Source: CAZNVG01 sp964576475 | GTDB lineage: Bacteria > Patescibacteriota > Saccharimonadia > Saccharimonadales > CAZNVG01 | DNA: 20,797 nt | Reading direction: 5' to 3' | NCBI GenBank assembly: GCA_964576475.1 | Contig: CAZNVG010000019.1 | Location: 1 to 20,797 of the forward strand | In this document: piece after piece, positions 1-9,200 of the stretch | How the letters are laid out: each line of letters starts with the position of its first letter | Position numbering within the stretch: the first letter of the stretch is position 1 | Position numbers and translations under genes: made by a program | Notes under the pieces: generated by a model | The model's input: only the letters and a program-made list of their open reading frames with translations | What the model was told of the DNA's origin: nothing | Databases searched by the model: none

Positions 1-229
1 GAGAGGACCGGGGTGAACGAACCTCTGGTGTACCAGTTGTTCTGCCAGGAGCATTGCTGGGTAGCTATGTTCGGACTGGATAAGCGCTGAAAGCATATTA
101 AGCGCGAAGCCAACCTCAAGATTAGATTTCCCTATGAGCCCCCAGAAAGACGATCTGGTTGATAGGCGCAAGGTGTAAGTATGGCAACATATTCAGCCGA
201 AGCGTACTAATAGGGCCATCGACTTTTTA
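1..229 (+). rRNA. rrl: 23S ribosomal RNA, 3' end (partial)
   Basis: The window opens inside the sarcin-ricin loop: GAGAGGACCGG is the second half of the universal AGTACGAGAGGACCGG element. It continues through the conserved domain VI sequence, including GGATAAGCGCTGAAAGCAT, GCCAACCTCAAGAT and GTACTAATAGG near the 3' end. The 5' part lies outside the window. The exact 3' end is placed near 225-230 by comparison with remembered bacterial 23S ends and is uncertain by several bases. A 5S gene follows on the same strand, as in a normal rrn operon. Confidence 0.97.
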
Positions 230-411
230 TGATCTCGCATGATTGTGGCCACGTCAGGCACAACCGTGCGAGAACAGACGCGACTAGCTATCGGTGTGTT
301 TCAACTGAGAGTATGAATTCTCACTGAAAACCATCGACAACTACGTTACTATACGTATGTCTAAACAATTAGTGGTTATCGACGAATGTCGTCTCTTCAA
401 AGACTATATTC
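230..411 (+). other. 23S-5S internal transcribed spacer
   Basis: About 180 nt of transcribed spacer with no tRNA-like cloverleaf and no credible ORF. It contains possible RNase-processing hairpins. One is an imperfect stem at about 298-330 (TTTCA and TGAG arms pairing with CTCA and TGAAA). Another is a perfect 7-bp pair, GACGAAT at 381-387 with ATTCGTC at 408-414, which reaches into the 5' edge of the 5S gene. The processing role is inferred from position only. Confidence 0.7.
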
Positions 412-521
412 GTCGGTGCCCATAGCGCTAGGGAAACGCCCGTTCCCATCCCGAACACGGAAGCTAAGCCTAGCAGCGGCGATGATACTACCTCAAGTGG
501 GAAAGTAGCACGGTGCCGAAT
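412..521 (+). rRNA. rrf: 5S ribosomal RNA
   Basis: About 110 nt with the conserved 5S core CCCGTTCCCATCCCGAACAC followed by GGAAGCTAAGCC. The ends are set by helix I: TCGGTGCC at 413-420 pairs with GGTGCCGA at 512-519, allowing two G-U pairs. A rho-independent terminator follows within 10 nt, so this is the last gene of the rrn operon. Confidence 0.96.
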
Positions 522-529
522 TATAGAGG

Positions 530-556
530 AAGAGCCCCTACAGGGCTCTTTTTCTT
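530..556 (+). terminator. Rho-independent terminator of the rRNA operon
   Basis: A perfect 8-bp stem, AAGAGCCC (530-537) and GGGCTCTT (543-550), with a 5-nt loop and a T-rich tail (TTTCTTTT). It sits directly after 5S. Confidence 0.93.
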
Positions 557-637
557 TTCCCTAAATTATTTATTATGATAGAAGTGTATACCGTAAGCAT
601 TATATTTTATGAAAAATATGATTAGTGTATTGGCAAA

Positions 638-651
638 ATATCTATAGATAT
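638..651. repeat. 14-bp perfect palindrome in the gap after the rRNA operon
   Basis: ATATCTATAGATAT is a perfect palindrome. It is flanked by two direct copies of AGTGTATTG (624-632 and 661-669). It lies 60-75 bp upstream of the histidine phosphatase start. An operator is possible, but the sequence is AT-rich and may be chance. The rest of the 522-711 gap shows no gene. Confidence 0.4.
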
Positions 652-699
652 ATCACTGGCAGTGTATTGTAAGAACTTTTGCGATAAAGCTAATTAGGT

Positions 700-705
700 T
701 ACACT
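700..705 (+). promoter_or_regulatory. -10 box for a leaderless transcript (histidine phosphatase)
   Basis: TACACT ends exactly 6 nt before the ATG at 712, so transcription would start at or next to the start codon. No Shine-Dalgarno sequence precedes the gene. A TTG-containing -35-like stretch lies near 677-684. The same spacing recurs at six other genes in this window. Confidence 0.6.
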
Positions 706-711
706 TTAGTT

Positions 712-1248
712 ATGCCAGAGATATTACTAGTGCGTCATGCGCAATCATACGCAAACATCCGTGATGCTGCTTTCGGTAATGAAGAGTCACCTTTAACCGA
801 AAAAGGCGTACAGCAGGCAGTAAAGCTACGCGACACCCTTGTCAGTGTGCACGATATAGAGCCGTCAAGTTATGAACGTTTCGTGCTTGCATCTATGTTC
901 AAGCGACCTCAACAGACTGCTCAATCAGCCGGCTTCAGCAATATTCATACGAACGCAATCATAAATGAATCAGAAGTGCCTGTTGAGCTACTCAGGGGTA
1001 ACATGGTCATTGAGAAGCATGCACATGAGCGTTGGGTCCCTCAAGAACTTCAAGATAGGGCCCGGAGGTTCTTGGATCTTGTGCATGGGGGAGCATTAGA
1101 GTATGAGCTTTTTTTTACGCACGGATTTTTCATCGCGGCAGTGCTTACCGAACTAGAGCAGCAAGGTCTGTTGTCTGAAAGACATGTGTTTGATGAAAAA
1201 CGAGGATATATCCCATACCTTGCTACGGTTACACCCGTGACGCTATAG
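712..1248 (+). CDS. Histidine phosphatase family protein (phosphoglycerate mutase-like)
   Basis: A 178-aa soluble protein of the histidine phosphatase superfamily, whose members transfer phosphate through a catalytic histidine. The N-terminal RHA motif (LLVRHAQSYAN, catalytic H9) is followed by PLTEKGVQQA, the usual helix after the RHG loop. The second Arg region is KRPQQTA at 64-70, and the second catalytic histidine lies in FFTHGFF (H137). The substrate cannot be read from the sequence; phosphoglycerate mutase, sugar phosphatase or SixA-like roles are all possible. The start is supported by the -10 box 6 nt upstream. The gene converges on the HIT gene with only 3 nt between stop codons and no visible terminator. 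Confidence 0.88.
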   Translation: MPEILLVRHAQSYANIRDAAFGNEESPLTEKGVQQAVKLRDTLVSVHDIEPSSYERFVLASMFKRPQQTAQSAGFSNIHTNAIINESEVPVELLRGNMVIEKHAHERWVPQELQDRARRFLDLVHGGALEYELFFTHGFFIAAVLTELEQQGLLSERHVFDEKRGYIPYLATVTPVTL

Positions 1249-1251
1249 ATT

Positions 1252-1746
1252 TTAAGACCAGTTTGCTCGTATGACCCTCGCTATTTCCTTAGAAATAGCG
1301 GCTGAAGGGACGTGCTTACGGGGAAGTATATTCAAGTATCGCCCAGGACCGGGGTCGGCAAAAGTTTCTCCTTCGAACATGAATGGCTGATTGGTATACC
1401 TTGGCTTGATATGCCAATGTACATGCGATGCCTCTGGTGGGGTAGTGTCTGGTGCATTACGAAACGCATCGTTTTTTAGGCAGGAGGTATTGAACGTGAT
1501 AGGGCTAAAGCCTGCTCTGAGCGCTCGAAATAGTCCGTTCCTTAAGATGGTAAACTCATTCTCTTCATCGGTGGTGAGATAGTCTAGCTCGGGTGCGTGC
1601 CGTTTTAGGGTGATAAAACTAGTGCCTAAAAGAGTTTGGTCGTTGTCTCGGAGATTGACAAGCCATTTGTCGGTTTCAAATATTTTCAGTTCTGCCGGGA
1701 TGCGAGGTATGATTTCGCAAATTTCACATTCAGGATAGACATCCAT
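1252..1746 (-). CDS. HIT-family (histidine triad) protein
   Basis: A 164-aa protein. HVHWH at 108-112 followed by IKPRY gives the alternating histidines of the HIT nucleotide hydrolase/transferase superfamily, with the middle histidine normally the nucleophile. The N-terminal CEIC (C7, C10) resembles the CxxC seen in many HIT proteins but lacks further zinc ligands. The arrangement fits an Ap4A-hydrolase-like or galT-like HIT protein, probably cytoplasmic. The substrate is unknown. The start lies 25 nt after the stop of the giant pseudogene-like ORF on the same strand, but a separate -10 box 6 nt before its ATG suggests independent leaderless transcription. Confidence 0.82.
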   Translation of the reverse strand: MDVYPECEICEIIPRIPAELKIFETDKWLVNLRDNDQTLLGTSFITLKRHAPELDYLTTDEENEFTILRNGLFRALRAGFSPITFNTSCLKNDAFRNAPDTTPPEASHVHWHIKPRYTNQPFMFEGETFADPGPGRYLNILPRKHVPSAAISKEIARVIRANWS

Positions 1747-1752
1747 ACTCTA

Positions 1753-1758
1753 ACTGTA
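1753..1758 (-). promoter_or_regulatory. -10 box for a leaderless transcript (HIT protein)
   Basis: On the minus strand TACAGT ends 6 nt before the ATG at 1746. It sits in the 25-nt gap after the upstream ORF. There is no Shine-Dalgarno sequence. Confidence 0.58.
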
Positions 1759-1771
1759 TCACGCGGTAACT

Positions 1772-4700
1772 TCACGGGAGAGTGATAAGCACGGTGGTGC
1801 CTTTGTTTCGCGTACTGGTTATCTTGATAGATCCGCCAGCTTTTTCGATGATAATCTTATCAACATACAAGCTGAGACCTAGTCCTTCATAGTCGTATGT
1901 CTCGGTTGAGGTCGCGCGACTGAAAGGCTGGAATAACTCTGATAGTCTGGTCTTATCTATACCCTCTCCGCTATCGGTGACCTTGATACTTAGGCCGGCA
2001 GGCTCCCTTTTGCCGATCACCGTTATAGTGCTATTTTCGTGGGAGAATTTTATGGCGTTTTCTAGGATGGATCCGAATAGTTGCTCAAACTCCTCTTGAG
2101 AAATATTTGTCGACAGAGGCTGCGTAAGTTGTTGATTTACAGTAATGCTCTTTTCCATAAGCTTGGTAGCATTCGAATCAACAATTTTTTGTATTGCAGT
2201 GGATATATCTAGTTTCTGCTGGGTAGTACTCTTAATATCCGCAAATATCTTAGCGTTCGTAAGACTTGCTGTTAGTGCGCCTAACATGTCTAATCCCTTC
2301 ATGTAGGAGCCACCGTGAGGAAGTTTGATAACCGAATCGCTACCAGCTTGGATCTCGCTCGTAGAGGAGGCGAGGGTCCTTAGTGCCGACGTTATGAAAT
2401 CGTTGCGCTGCTTCATAAGTAGTTTTTGTGCCTTGAGAGCTTTCTCGGCGGACAACGAAGCGTTCTTTTGGGCAACACGAGTCCGATAACTAAGCGCCAA
2501 CAGCATAGCACTGACGCAATAAATGGATAGTTGTAGCCCAAGTCGAAGTAGATCAAGGTCAATCTTGCCGGCTTTTGCAAAAAGTAAGTCGACGATGAGA
2601 AGCGCGCCTGCTGTAATGGCTATAGGAATACCGATACGTTTAACAGAGGAGGTGTCTTCTTTCAGGTCTTCGCCTACAATTGGCTCATCTTCTTCTATTG
2701 AAAGAGCCATCGCTTGAGCCTCGGTAATGATTTTCTTGATATCCAGTGAAAGCTTATCAATTTGAGCAGATAGTTTTTTAGCCGCTGTTGAGCTCAGTTC
2801 TTTAAGAGAGGTCATAAGCTCCATGCCATTTTTCAATATCGAAGCAGGCGTATTGAGATAGTGCGATGTTATTGAGAGGTAGTTTTCGAGTGCTAGCAAA
2901 GTCTTTCTGTGTTGTTCGATTGAAGCGGCAGTCGCCTGGCGAGTTTTGTAGTATCTATATGATTGTTGTGCATACAGAAGCGCAAGTGTCAGAAGGATTA
3001 TGATGAGAAGAATAGGGAAGGACTCCACTACTGATTGTGGGGTCTTGGCAAGAGAGCGTGTGGCTGAAGTAGAGAGTTCGCCTATTCTAAAACCAAGTGT
3101 TCGTTCCTTTTCTGTCGGTAGAGGCCCGTTAGTGCTGTTATTTTGGGTAGAGCCGTTTGGTGTCCGTGACGGTGTCCTTGTTCGTGGAATGGGGCTTGTT
3201 GGAGAAGCTCCAGGTGTTGGAGTGGGTGTCGGTGTGGTAGGTGATGGACTTGGTGTTGGAGTGGGTGTCGGCGTCGGCGGAGTGGGCGTTATGGCACATG
3301 CAGCTGTAGTGAACGTCATGTCGTCACCATAGACCGTACCCGCGACGCTAGTTGCGTATGCTCTGTAATGATATGTGGTTCCGCATGTGAGTCCAGAGAC
3401 TTCCTTCTCTATGGAGCCTGTCAACTGGGAGACCTGAGGTGCTCCCGAATCAGTTGCGTTGATTACGTAGATATCATCCCTGGAATCCACAGTTAGGCCG
3501 CCAGTTTGGTATAGCGTGTAAGAGGTTATATAGTTGCCCGCAGGATCGAGCTTTACTACGCGGGTATTTCCAAAGTCTGATATGTATATGTTGCCTGTTA
3601 CGCTAATCTCTATATCAACAGGAGCATTTAGGCTTCCGCCTTCGTCACCCAAAGAACTAATAGATGAAACATAGGTACCAGTAGTTGTAAATTTTTGCAC
3701 TCTGTTGTTGTTTTGGTCAGAAACATAGATGTATCCATTAGGATCAACTGCAATGCCACGAGGACCGTTGAATTGACCAGGGCCAGATCCAGGAGAGCCC
3801 CACTGCAAAAGCGGAGTGCCATTGAGGTCTATCTTCTGGACTCTATCATTTCCATCATCCGACACGTATAGGTCACCGTTTCCATCAAGCGCAATCCCCG
3901 ATGGTCCCTCAAATTCTCCAGGCGCAGACCCGAACGTGCCGAGAGGCTGGATACTATAACCGTTGTCATTATTAACATGAACCCTTAGAACGTTGCTGTT
4001 TGATGTGTTCGCGACGTAAAAGTTACTTTCATCGAGAACCGCAATACTCCAAGGTTCATTGAGGTCTGCGGGTTGTGTGCCCTGTGATCCCCAATTCGCA
4101 AGGTACTGGCCCTCGCGGTCATATCTTTGGATTCGGCCATCCTGCGTGTGAGCTACGTAGAGGTTATTATCTGGTCCAAATTCTACGTCAAATGCCCCAA
4201 GTCCGTTGATGTTTCCGCTGATAGGCCAGCTATTAAGCGTGCGTCGATATGTAAGACTGCTAGTGTCTGTCTGTGTAGATCCGTATGATGTAGTCGTGCC
4301 AAGCTGAAAGCCTCTCTCTGTAATTCCCTGCGTGGATGTCTCGCCCGACAGCGTGGCAGTAGTCCTAGTCGCTGCGCTCTCAAGGGGCAGGGTGCCTACA
4401 TATGGTACGCTTGCAGTTCTAAAGACTTTATCTTCGCCATATGCAGTGCCTTGATCGTTGGTTATGAAAGCCCTGTAATGGTAGATTGTTGCCTCGGTGA
4501 GCGAGCTTGCTGGAATGGTGTATAGGCCTACAGATCCGTTAGACTCTGATACTTGGCTTCCGTAGCTTGAAGTGAGGCCATACTCAAAACCTTTAGAGAT
4601 AATGGGGCTAAAGCCTGTGTCGGTGATCTCTCCGGTCAGCGAAACAGTAGTCGCTGTGATAGAGCTTGCTCCGAAGGTAGTAACAGAGAGCGTATTGGCC

Positions 4701-5449
4701 TCAAGCCAAGTGCTACTGCCGATTGCGTTAACCGCTGCAATCCTGAAATCGTATACTTCACCACTCAGCAACCCTGTTATGGTCTGTGTCGTTGCTGGAT
4801 CTGGTGCATGACTAAGCTCGTCCCAGGTAGATGCGGATTGCAATTTGTACTGAATGGTGTAATCGATAATTGGACTTCCGCCGTCGTTCACAGGAGCCGT
4901 CCATGAGAGGTCTGCTGTTGTGCCGTTTGTCAACACTGCCAGATCTGTTGGAGGGTCTGGTGCAATAGATGGGCTATCGTGGATCAGTTCTGGATAGCCT
5001 GCAGTAACTTGCCATATTGTATCGAAATACCACCCATTGAAAGGTGGGTTGGTGCTACTGTTTTCGAAATACGTGGGGTCGGCGTTTGCTTCGTTTTGTG
5101 GTCTACAGTCAATTGTTGCAGCGGAACCAAAGCTTGCGCCTGCACAATTAGAGGTGTTCGATCTGGTGACATCAAAATGTATGCCGTTGAAGATAAGTGC
5201 GTTAGAGTTATTGAAAAGGTATCCGACAGCACCTCCTTGAGTAACCATATTGCTGCTCATAGTAATTGTGGAAAACGAATCTGCTAGAGTGAGTAAGTTA
5301 TTTATTGCCTCAGCGTAGCCATAAAGTCCCCCCATTTCGCCATCACCCGTCACATTTCCAGTAGCGTAGCAGTTGTCAACCGCAGTATGCCCATAAAAAG
5401 ACTGTACGGTGGAAATCAATCCTCCGACTCGTGAGGGGTAGGGCGCCAC
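1772..5449 (-). CDS. Giant surface sensor paralogue B, downstream part after an in-frame TAG (NHL propeller plus GHKL ATPase)
   Basis: This 1225-aa ORF is the C-terminal part of a gene interrupted by TAG at 5543-5545. The frame stays open from 5542, and 31 more in-frame codons upstream of the nominal GTG at 5449 still match the beta-helix pattern, so 5449 is probably not a real start. Order in this ORF: rest of a GLUG-like beta-helix (1-145), Fn3 (162-258), Fn3-like modules (260-345, 348-400), one roughly six-blade NHL propeller (408-672), the closing Fn3-like half with C689 and C718, a Thr/Pro linker (719-770), TM1 (812-827), HYLNTP with H863, TM2 (939-958), TM3 (968-988), a coiled-coil/DHp-like segment (995-1070), and a GHKL ATPase with N1131, DSGEG (1159-1163), LFQPFSR and EGLGLSL (1188-1194). 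All ATPase motifs are intact. It is either a recent nonsense allele, a readthrough product or a sequence error. Confidence 0.85.
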   Translation of the reverse strand: MAPYPSRVGGLISTVQSFYGHTAVDNCYATGNVTGDGEMGGLYGYAEAINNLLTLADSFSTITMSSNMVTQGGAVGYLFNNSNALIFNGIHFDVTRSNTSNCAGASFGSAATIDCRPQNEANADPTYFENSSTNPPFNGWYFDTIWQVTAGYPELIHDSPSIAPDPPTDLAVLTNGTTADLSWTAPVNDGGSPIIDYTIQYKLQSASTWDELSHAPDPATTQTITGLLSGEVYDFRIAAVNAIGSSTWLEANTLSVTTFGASSITATTVSLTGEITDTGFSPIISKGFEYGLTSSYGSQVSESNGSVGLYTIPASSLTEATIYHYRAFITNDQGTAYGEDKVFRTASVPYVGTLPLESAATRTTATLSGETSTQGITERGFQLGTTTSYGSTQTDTSSLTYRRTLNSWPISGNINGLGAFDVEFGPDNNLYVAHTQDGRIQRYDREGQYLANWGSQGTQPADLNEPWSIAVLDESNFYVANTSNSNVLRVHVNNDNGYSIQPLGTFGSAPGEFEGPSGIALDGNGDLYVSDDGNDRVQKIDLNGTPLLQWGSPGSGPGQFNGPRGIAVDPNGYIYVSDQNNNRVQKFTTTGTYVSSISSLGDEGGSLNAPVDIEISVTGNIYISDFGNTRVVKLDPAGNYITSYTLYQTGGLTVDSRDDIYVINATDSGAPQVSQLTGSIEKEVSGLTCGTTYHYRAYATSVAGTVYGDDMTFTTAACAITPTPPTPTPTPTPSPSPTTPTPTPTPGASPTSPIPRTRTPSRTPNGSTQNNSTNGPLPTEKERTLGFRIGELSTSATRSLAKTPQSVVESFPILLIIILLTLALLYAQQSYRYYKTRQATAASIEQHRKTLLALENYLSITSHYLNTPASILKNGMELMTSLKELSSTAAKKLSAQIDKLSLDIKKIITEAQAMALSIEEDEPIVGEDLKEDTSSVKRIGIPIAITAGALLIVDLLFAKAGKIDLDLLRLGLQLSIYCVSAMLLALSYRTRVAQKNASLSAEKALKAQKLLMKQRNDFITSALRTLASSTSEIQAGSDSVIKLPHGGSYMKGLDMLGALTASLTNAKIFADIKSTTQQKLDISTAIQKIVDSNATKLMEKSITVNQQLTQPLSTNISQEEFEQLFGSILENAIKFSHENSTITVIGKREPAGLSIKVTDSGEGIDKTRLSELFQPFSRATSTETYDYEGLGLSLYVDKIIIEKAGGSIKITSTRNKGTTVLITLP
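3213..3271. repeat. Direct repeat encoding the Thr-Pro linker
   Basis: A 20-nt unit beginning GGTGTTGGAGTGGG occurs identically at 3213-3232 and 3252-3271, a 39-nt period, inside a low-complexity block. On the minus strand it encodes alternating Thr and Pro, the stiff linker between the surface domains and TM1. Such tracts can change length by slippage. Confidence 0.75.
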
Positions 5450-5542
5450 AATAGTGTATTGAACAGTTGAGTAACAATCCTCAATCGCACCAGAGTCTAT
5501 GTAGCCCGCAATTCCACCAATCCACCGACCCGTGAGTGATCC

Positions 5543-5545
5543 CTA
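5543..5545 (-). other. In-frame amber codon interrupting paralogue B
   Basis: The upstream ORF ends ...RVSY-TAG, and the same frame continues G-S-L-T-G-R-W-I-G-G-I-A-G-Y without a break. The intact paralogue has SYSGGTVVG...GGIAGY at the matching place, so the TAG sits where a Ser is expected. A single base change from TCG (Ser) would create it. Other genes here (712-1248, infB, paralogue A) end properly at TAG, so TAG is a stop in this organism. Confidence 0.9.
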
Positions 5546-6193
5546 ATAGGATACTCTTTTGATTCGTGTGTTTTCATCACCAACACTTCCAAAAAGACCC
5601 CCAATAAATACTTGGTCTTGCGTACTAGTATTAGTTATTGAGGAGTTCGTTATGAAAATGTCTTCTGCTGTTCCTGCAAAATAGTTAGCAACAACGCCGA
5701 CTTCATACCCATAGGTGGCGAGTGTGTTGTAGGTAATGTTGGCGTTATCAAAACGTAATCGTTTGACAGTGCCATCTACCTGCCAGAACAACCCGCCCTT
5801 ACAGGTATGCTCTGTGGTACTTGGATGGGAGCTGTACAGGTTAGAAATGGTGTAGTTATTGCCATCGAGCGTTCCGGTGAAAGAGTACTGGGAGCCACAA
5901 CTGCGTGTTGTACCGATTGTCTGATATCCCTCTCCTGAATTCCAGGTCGAAGTTGCCGAACAGTCGATATCATTGACGATCGAATAGTAGGCACTCATGG
6001 CTACATCGATCTCAAACAACTGGTCACAATTAGTTATTCGATACGGATTGTACTGGGTGCCGTCCCCTGCGCCGCCAAAGGCGCGCGCAGTCCTGTTATT
6101 TATTAGTCGATACGACCCTATAGATATCACTATAAGAATCACTGAAGAGAGAAGTGTGAGTAAATGTATTTTTTTCTTGTTTTTTGTTCTCAT
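5543..6193 (-). CDS. Giant surface sensor paralogue B, N-terminal fragment (truncated by TAG)
   Basis: A 216-aa piece if started at the ATG at 6193 (MRTKNKKK). An ATG at 6217 would add 8 residues, but it lies inside an upstream element conserved in the paralogue, where that ATG is out of frame, so 6193 is preferred. It has a basic N-terminus and a hydrophobic segment (about residues 9-28), then FGGAGDGTQYNPYRIT, which matches FSGSGDGTQYNPFRIT of the upstream paralogue. Several beta-helix-like turns follow, including GTLDGNNYTISNLYS and a GGLFG turn. Translated alone it would give an exported or membrane-anchored half beta-helix with no signalling part. It follows the intact paralogue on the same strand with a 63-nt gap, so co-transcription is plausible. 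Confidence 0.85.
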   Translation of the reverse strand: MRTKNKKKIHLLTLLSSVILIVISIGSYRLINNRTARAFGGAGDGTQYNPYRITNCDQLFEIDVAMSAYYSIVNDIDCSATSTWNSGEGYQTIGTTRSCGSQYSFTGTLDGNNYTISNLYSSHPSTTEHTCKGGLFWQVDGTVKRLRFDNANITYNTLATYGYEVGVVANYFAGTAEDIFITNSSITNTSTQDQVFIGGLFGSVGDENTRIKRVSY

Positions 6194-6207
6194 GCTGCAA
6201 TATCTCG

Positions 6208-6224
6208 TTGATACCATTTTGCAC
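6208..6224 (-). promoter_or_regulatory. 17-bp element conserved upstream of both giant paralogues (copy B)
   Basis: On the minus strand, GTGCAAAATGGTATCAA lies 14 nt before the ATG at 6193. It matches 16 of 17 bases of the copy upstream of paralogue A. TGGTATCAA could be an extended -10 (TGnTATCAA), which would give a very short leader. No Shine-Dalgarno sequence follows it. Confidence 0.5.
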
Positions 6225-6256
6225 CAATAAGCATAAGAAGTAAACAGTGGTAGTGG

Positions 6257-9200
6257 CTAGTATTTAGGGATCGAAATTATAGCCTGTGTGCCCTTATCGC
6301 TGCTAACGAGTTGGAGCGAGCCACCGATTCGCTCAATGAGTATCTTATCGACGTATAAACTGAGGCCGAGACCTTCATAGTCGTATATCTCGGTACTAGT
6401 TCCTCTAGAGAATGGCTTGAATAGATTTTCTAGCTTGTCTTTAGCGATACCATTTCCGTTGTCTGTTACTGAAATAATGAGGCGTTTGCCTTGCGAGTAG
6501 GCGCGTACATCGACAAGTCCGTCCTCTGGTGCAAACTTAATAGCGTTATCAACGATGGAGTTGATGAGCTGCTCAAGCTCCTCGGGCAGTAGTAAGGCTT
6601 TTAATTGGGGCTTAATATCGGCGCTAAGCCCAAGCTGCTTAGCCTTAGCCTTGCTGTCAAACTTCTGGACGAGATTTTCTATTGTATGTGATACATCAAG
6701 CGGCGCAGTAACTGATGGTCGTGGAGAAGCAAAGAGTTTAGCGTTTGCAAGCGAAGTGATGATGCTGCCGAGCATATCAAGACCATGCATATAGGCTTGT
6801 GCGTGTGGAAGGGGTTTAATACCGTCACTAGATAGTTGTAGGTCGCTTGAATTACCAGATAGTGTTCTCAGTGCGCTTGCTATGAAGTCGCGTCGTTGCG
6901 CCAAAAGCGTTTCCTGCAGTGAAACTGCCTGATGAGCAATGGCTTCAGCTTGACGAGCCTTATTTCGGATTACAAAACTCAACAACACAGCACTGCAGGA
7001 TAGGAAATAGATTACCCAGATCAATATAACCCGCAATGAGTTGTTACTCACATTGTCTTTTTGGAAGAATACCAAAGTCAGAATAAGTAAGATCAGCGCT
7101 ACCATGCTCACCGGCAAAACGACACCCTTTAGTAACGAGGCTTTCTTGGTTGATGAAGACAGAACCTCTTGTCCTTCATCAGATGAGGTCGCGGCGGCTA
7201 ATGCTTGTGAATCTGTTGTGGTCTTTTGTATATCAAGTGCAAGTTTCTCGATCTTGAGTTGCAGCTGCTTTGCTGCAGTAGCAGATAGCTCTTTCAAGGA
7301 AATCATGAGCTCTATGCCATTTTTGAGTATCGAAACAGGTGTATTCAGGTAGTGGGCGGTAATGGAAAGGTAGGCATCTGTGGAGGTTTTTGTCTGCTCA
7401 CTTCTATGAGCAGTATCAAGTAGTGTTTTGTTGAGTTGGTACTGCTTACGAGCGTCGCGTCCGTATTTGATCGCGAGTGCAATAAGAATGAGTATGAGCA
7501 GCCATGGGAATATATCTGCAAATCCATTCGGCGCTTTTCGGAAGAGTCGTGTCGAGAATTCTACGAAGACAGCTAGCCTAGATTTCTTTGTTTTGTCGGT
7601 TTGCCCTGGCTCTAGCGCAGATATACCAGAAGTAGTTGCATTTTTTGGTGCTCCAAATGGTGTAAGCAATACGGGGTCTTCAGGGTCTGGCTCTGTCGGG
7701 GGAGTAGTCGGAGTCGCTGGAGGCGTGATCGGACTTGTTGGTGTAGTTGGGGTGTTTGGAGTAGGGGTACCATTTCCGGTAGGTGTTTGTACCGTGTCAC
7801 ATGAGGCAGTTTTAAATGTCGTGTCGTTCCCGTATTTTGTCGTTCCATTCACAGTAAATAGCGATCTATAGTGATATGTAGTATTGCATTCTAGATCTGT
7901 AGCAAATGAGCTATAAGTTGTTGCTGTGAAGCCTTTTAATTCGACTATACGACCATTAGATTGTGCCGACGAACCCCCATCTACTACATATATCTTTCCA
8001 CTTTGTGCTACAAATATTCCGGTTGGTAGGTAGAGTGATAAGCCGGTGTCGTTGGAAGCATTCCAGGTGGCAACGAACTCACCATCAGTCGTGAATATCT
8101 GAACCCTATTATTAAAGCTATCTGAAACATAAAGGAGATTATCCTTAATCGCTAGACCTGTTGGATAGAAGAGTTTACCGACCGACTCACCGGGTCCAGC
8201 GAAAGAAGAGATGTATGTACCGTCAGAATTAAATTTTTGTATTTTATTAAGTGTAGTGTCGTTAACATAGGCTATGTCGTTCTCGTCGAAAACTATACAT
8301 GCGGGCCTGTCGAATTGCCCGTTGCCATACCCCTTGGAACCCCATTTTCTGACGTACTCACCTTCCGTATTGAATACTTTTATCTCTCCTAAGCCCGTGT
8401 CTACTACATATATATTGCCGTCGGGTCCGATAGTAGGGCAATTTGGTTGTTGCATCACGTACTCACCAGTAGCGCCCGGTCCGCCCCATCTTTTTATGAA
8501 GTTTCCGTCATTATCAAATTTCTGAACCCAGCGGTAATCTTCGTCGCTTTGATAGACGTATCCCTCATCATCAATTGTAATGCCATCGCCTCTGTGGGGT
8601 GGACCCGAAGGATAGCCAGGATGGTTGCCCCATTGTTTTATGAACTTCCATTCGGAATCAAATTTACTAATATTTTCATTTCTAATGTCTGTGACAAAGA
8701 AGTTGCCATTATTGTCTTGGTCTATAAGTGTCGGATATCTAAACTGGCCATTTCCGGTGCCATAGCTACCGATAACTTTACTGAAAGAAGGGTTTTGGTA
8801 CTGCGATATCGTTCTGCCGTATGAAGCAGTGGTGCCATATTCAAATCCGACAACGTTCGATTGCTGACTTTTTACGAATGAAATATTTCCGTTTAGCTGT
8901 GCGCTAGTATTGCTGATATTTGAAGCATTTGCTGTCGCTGTGGTGGGGCAGGATTGAGTAGTAAAACTCTCACCAGAACCATACGTAACTCCGTATTGGT
9001 TCTCCGCAAACGCTCTAAAGTAGTACGTTGTTGAACAGGCAAGTCCCGATATTTCGTTTTCGTAGTCGCCTACGAGGAATCTAGCAGGGGCAGGAAACTT
9101 TTGGAGCGGACTAATATATGGATCATAAAAGTCCCGAACCATATACATACTGTTCTCTGAATCAATCATGAGTGAGGTGTGGTCATAGTACTGAGGTGCC

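Noticed and set aside
230..411. tRNA gene in the 23S-5S spacer
   Set aside because: No T-loop (GTTCRA) or acceptor-stem pairing was found.
1391..1582. Plus-strand ORF opposite the HIT gene, and similar antisense ORFs elsewhere
   Set aside because: These are shadows of real genes, with no recognisable domains or start signals.
3000..3332. Plus-strand ORF of 110 aa rich in Gly and Val
   Set aside because: It is the antisense of the Thr/Pro linker of paralogue B. Its composition comes from the low-complexity repeat.
3430..4250. CRISPR-like or DNA tandem repeats in the propeller regions
   Set aside because: The periodicity is at the protein level (NHL blades). DNA units are diverged and there are no constant repeats with spacers.
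5543..5545. TAG recoded as a sense codon genome-wide
   Set aside because: Paralogue A, infB and the histidine phosphatase all end at TAG where their family domains end, so TAG is a working stop here.
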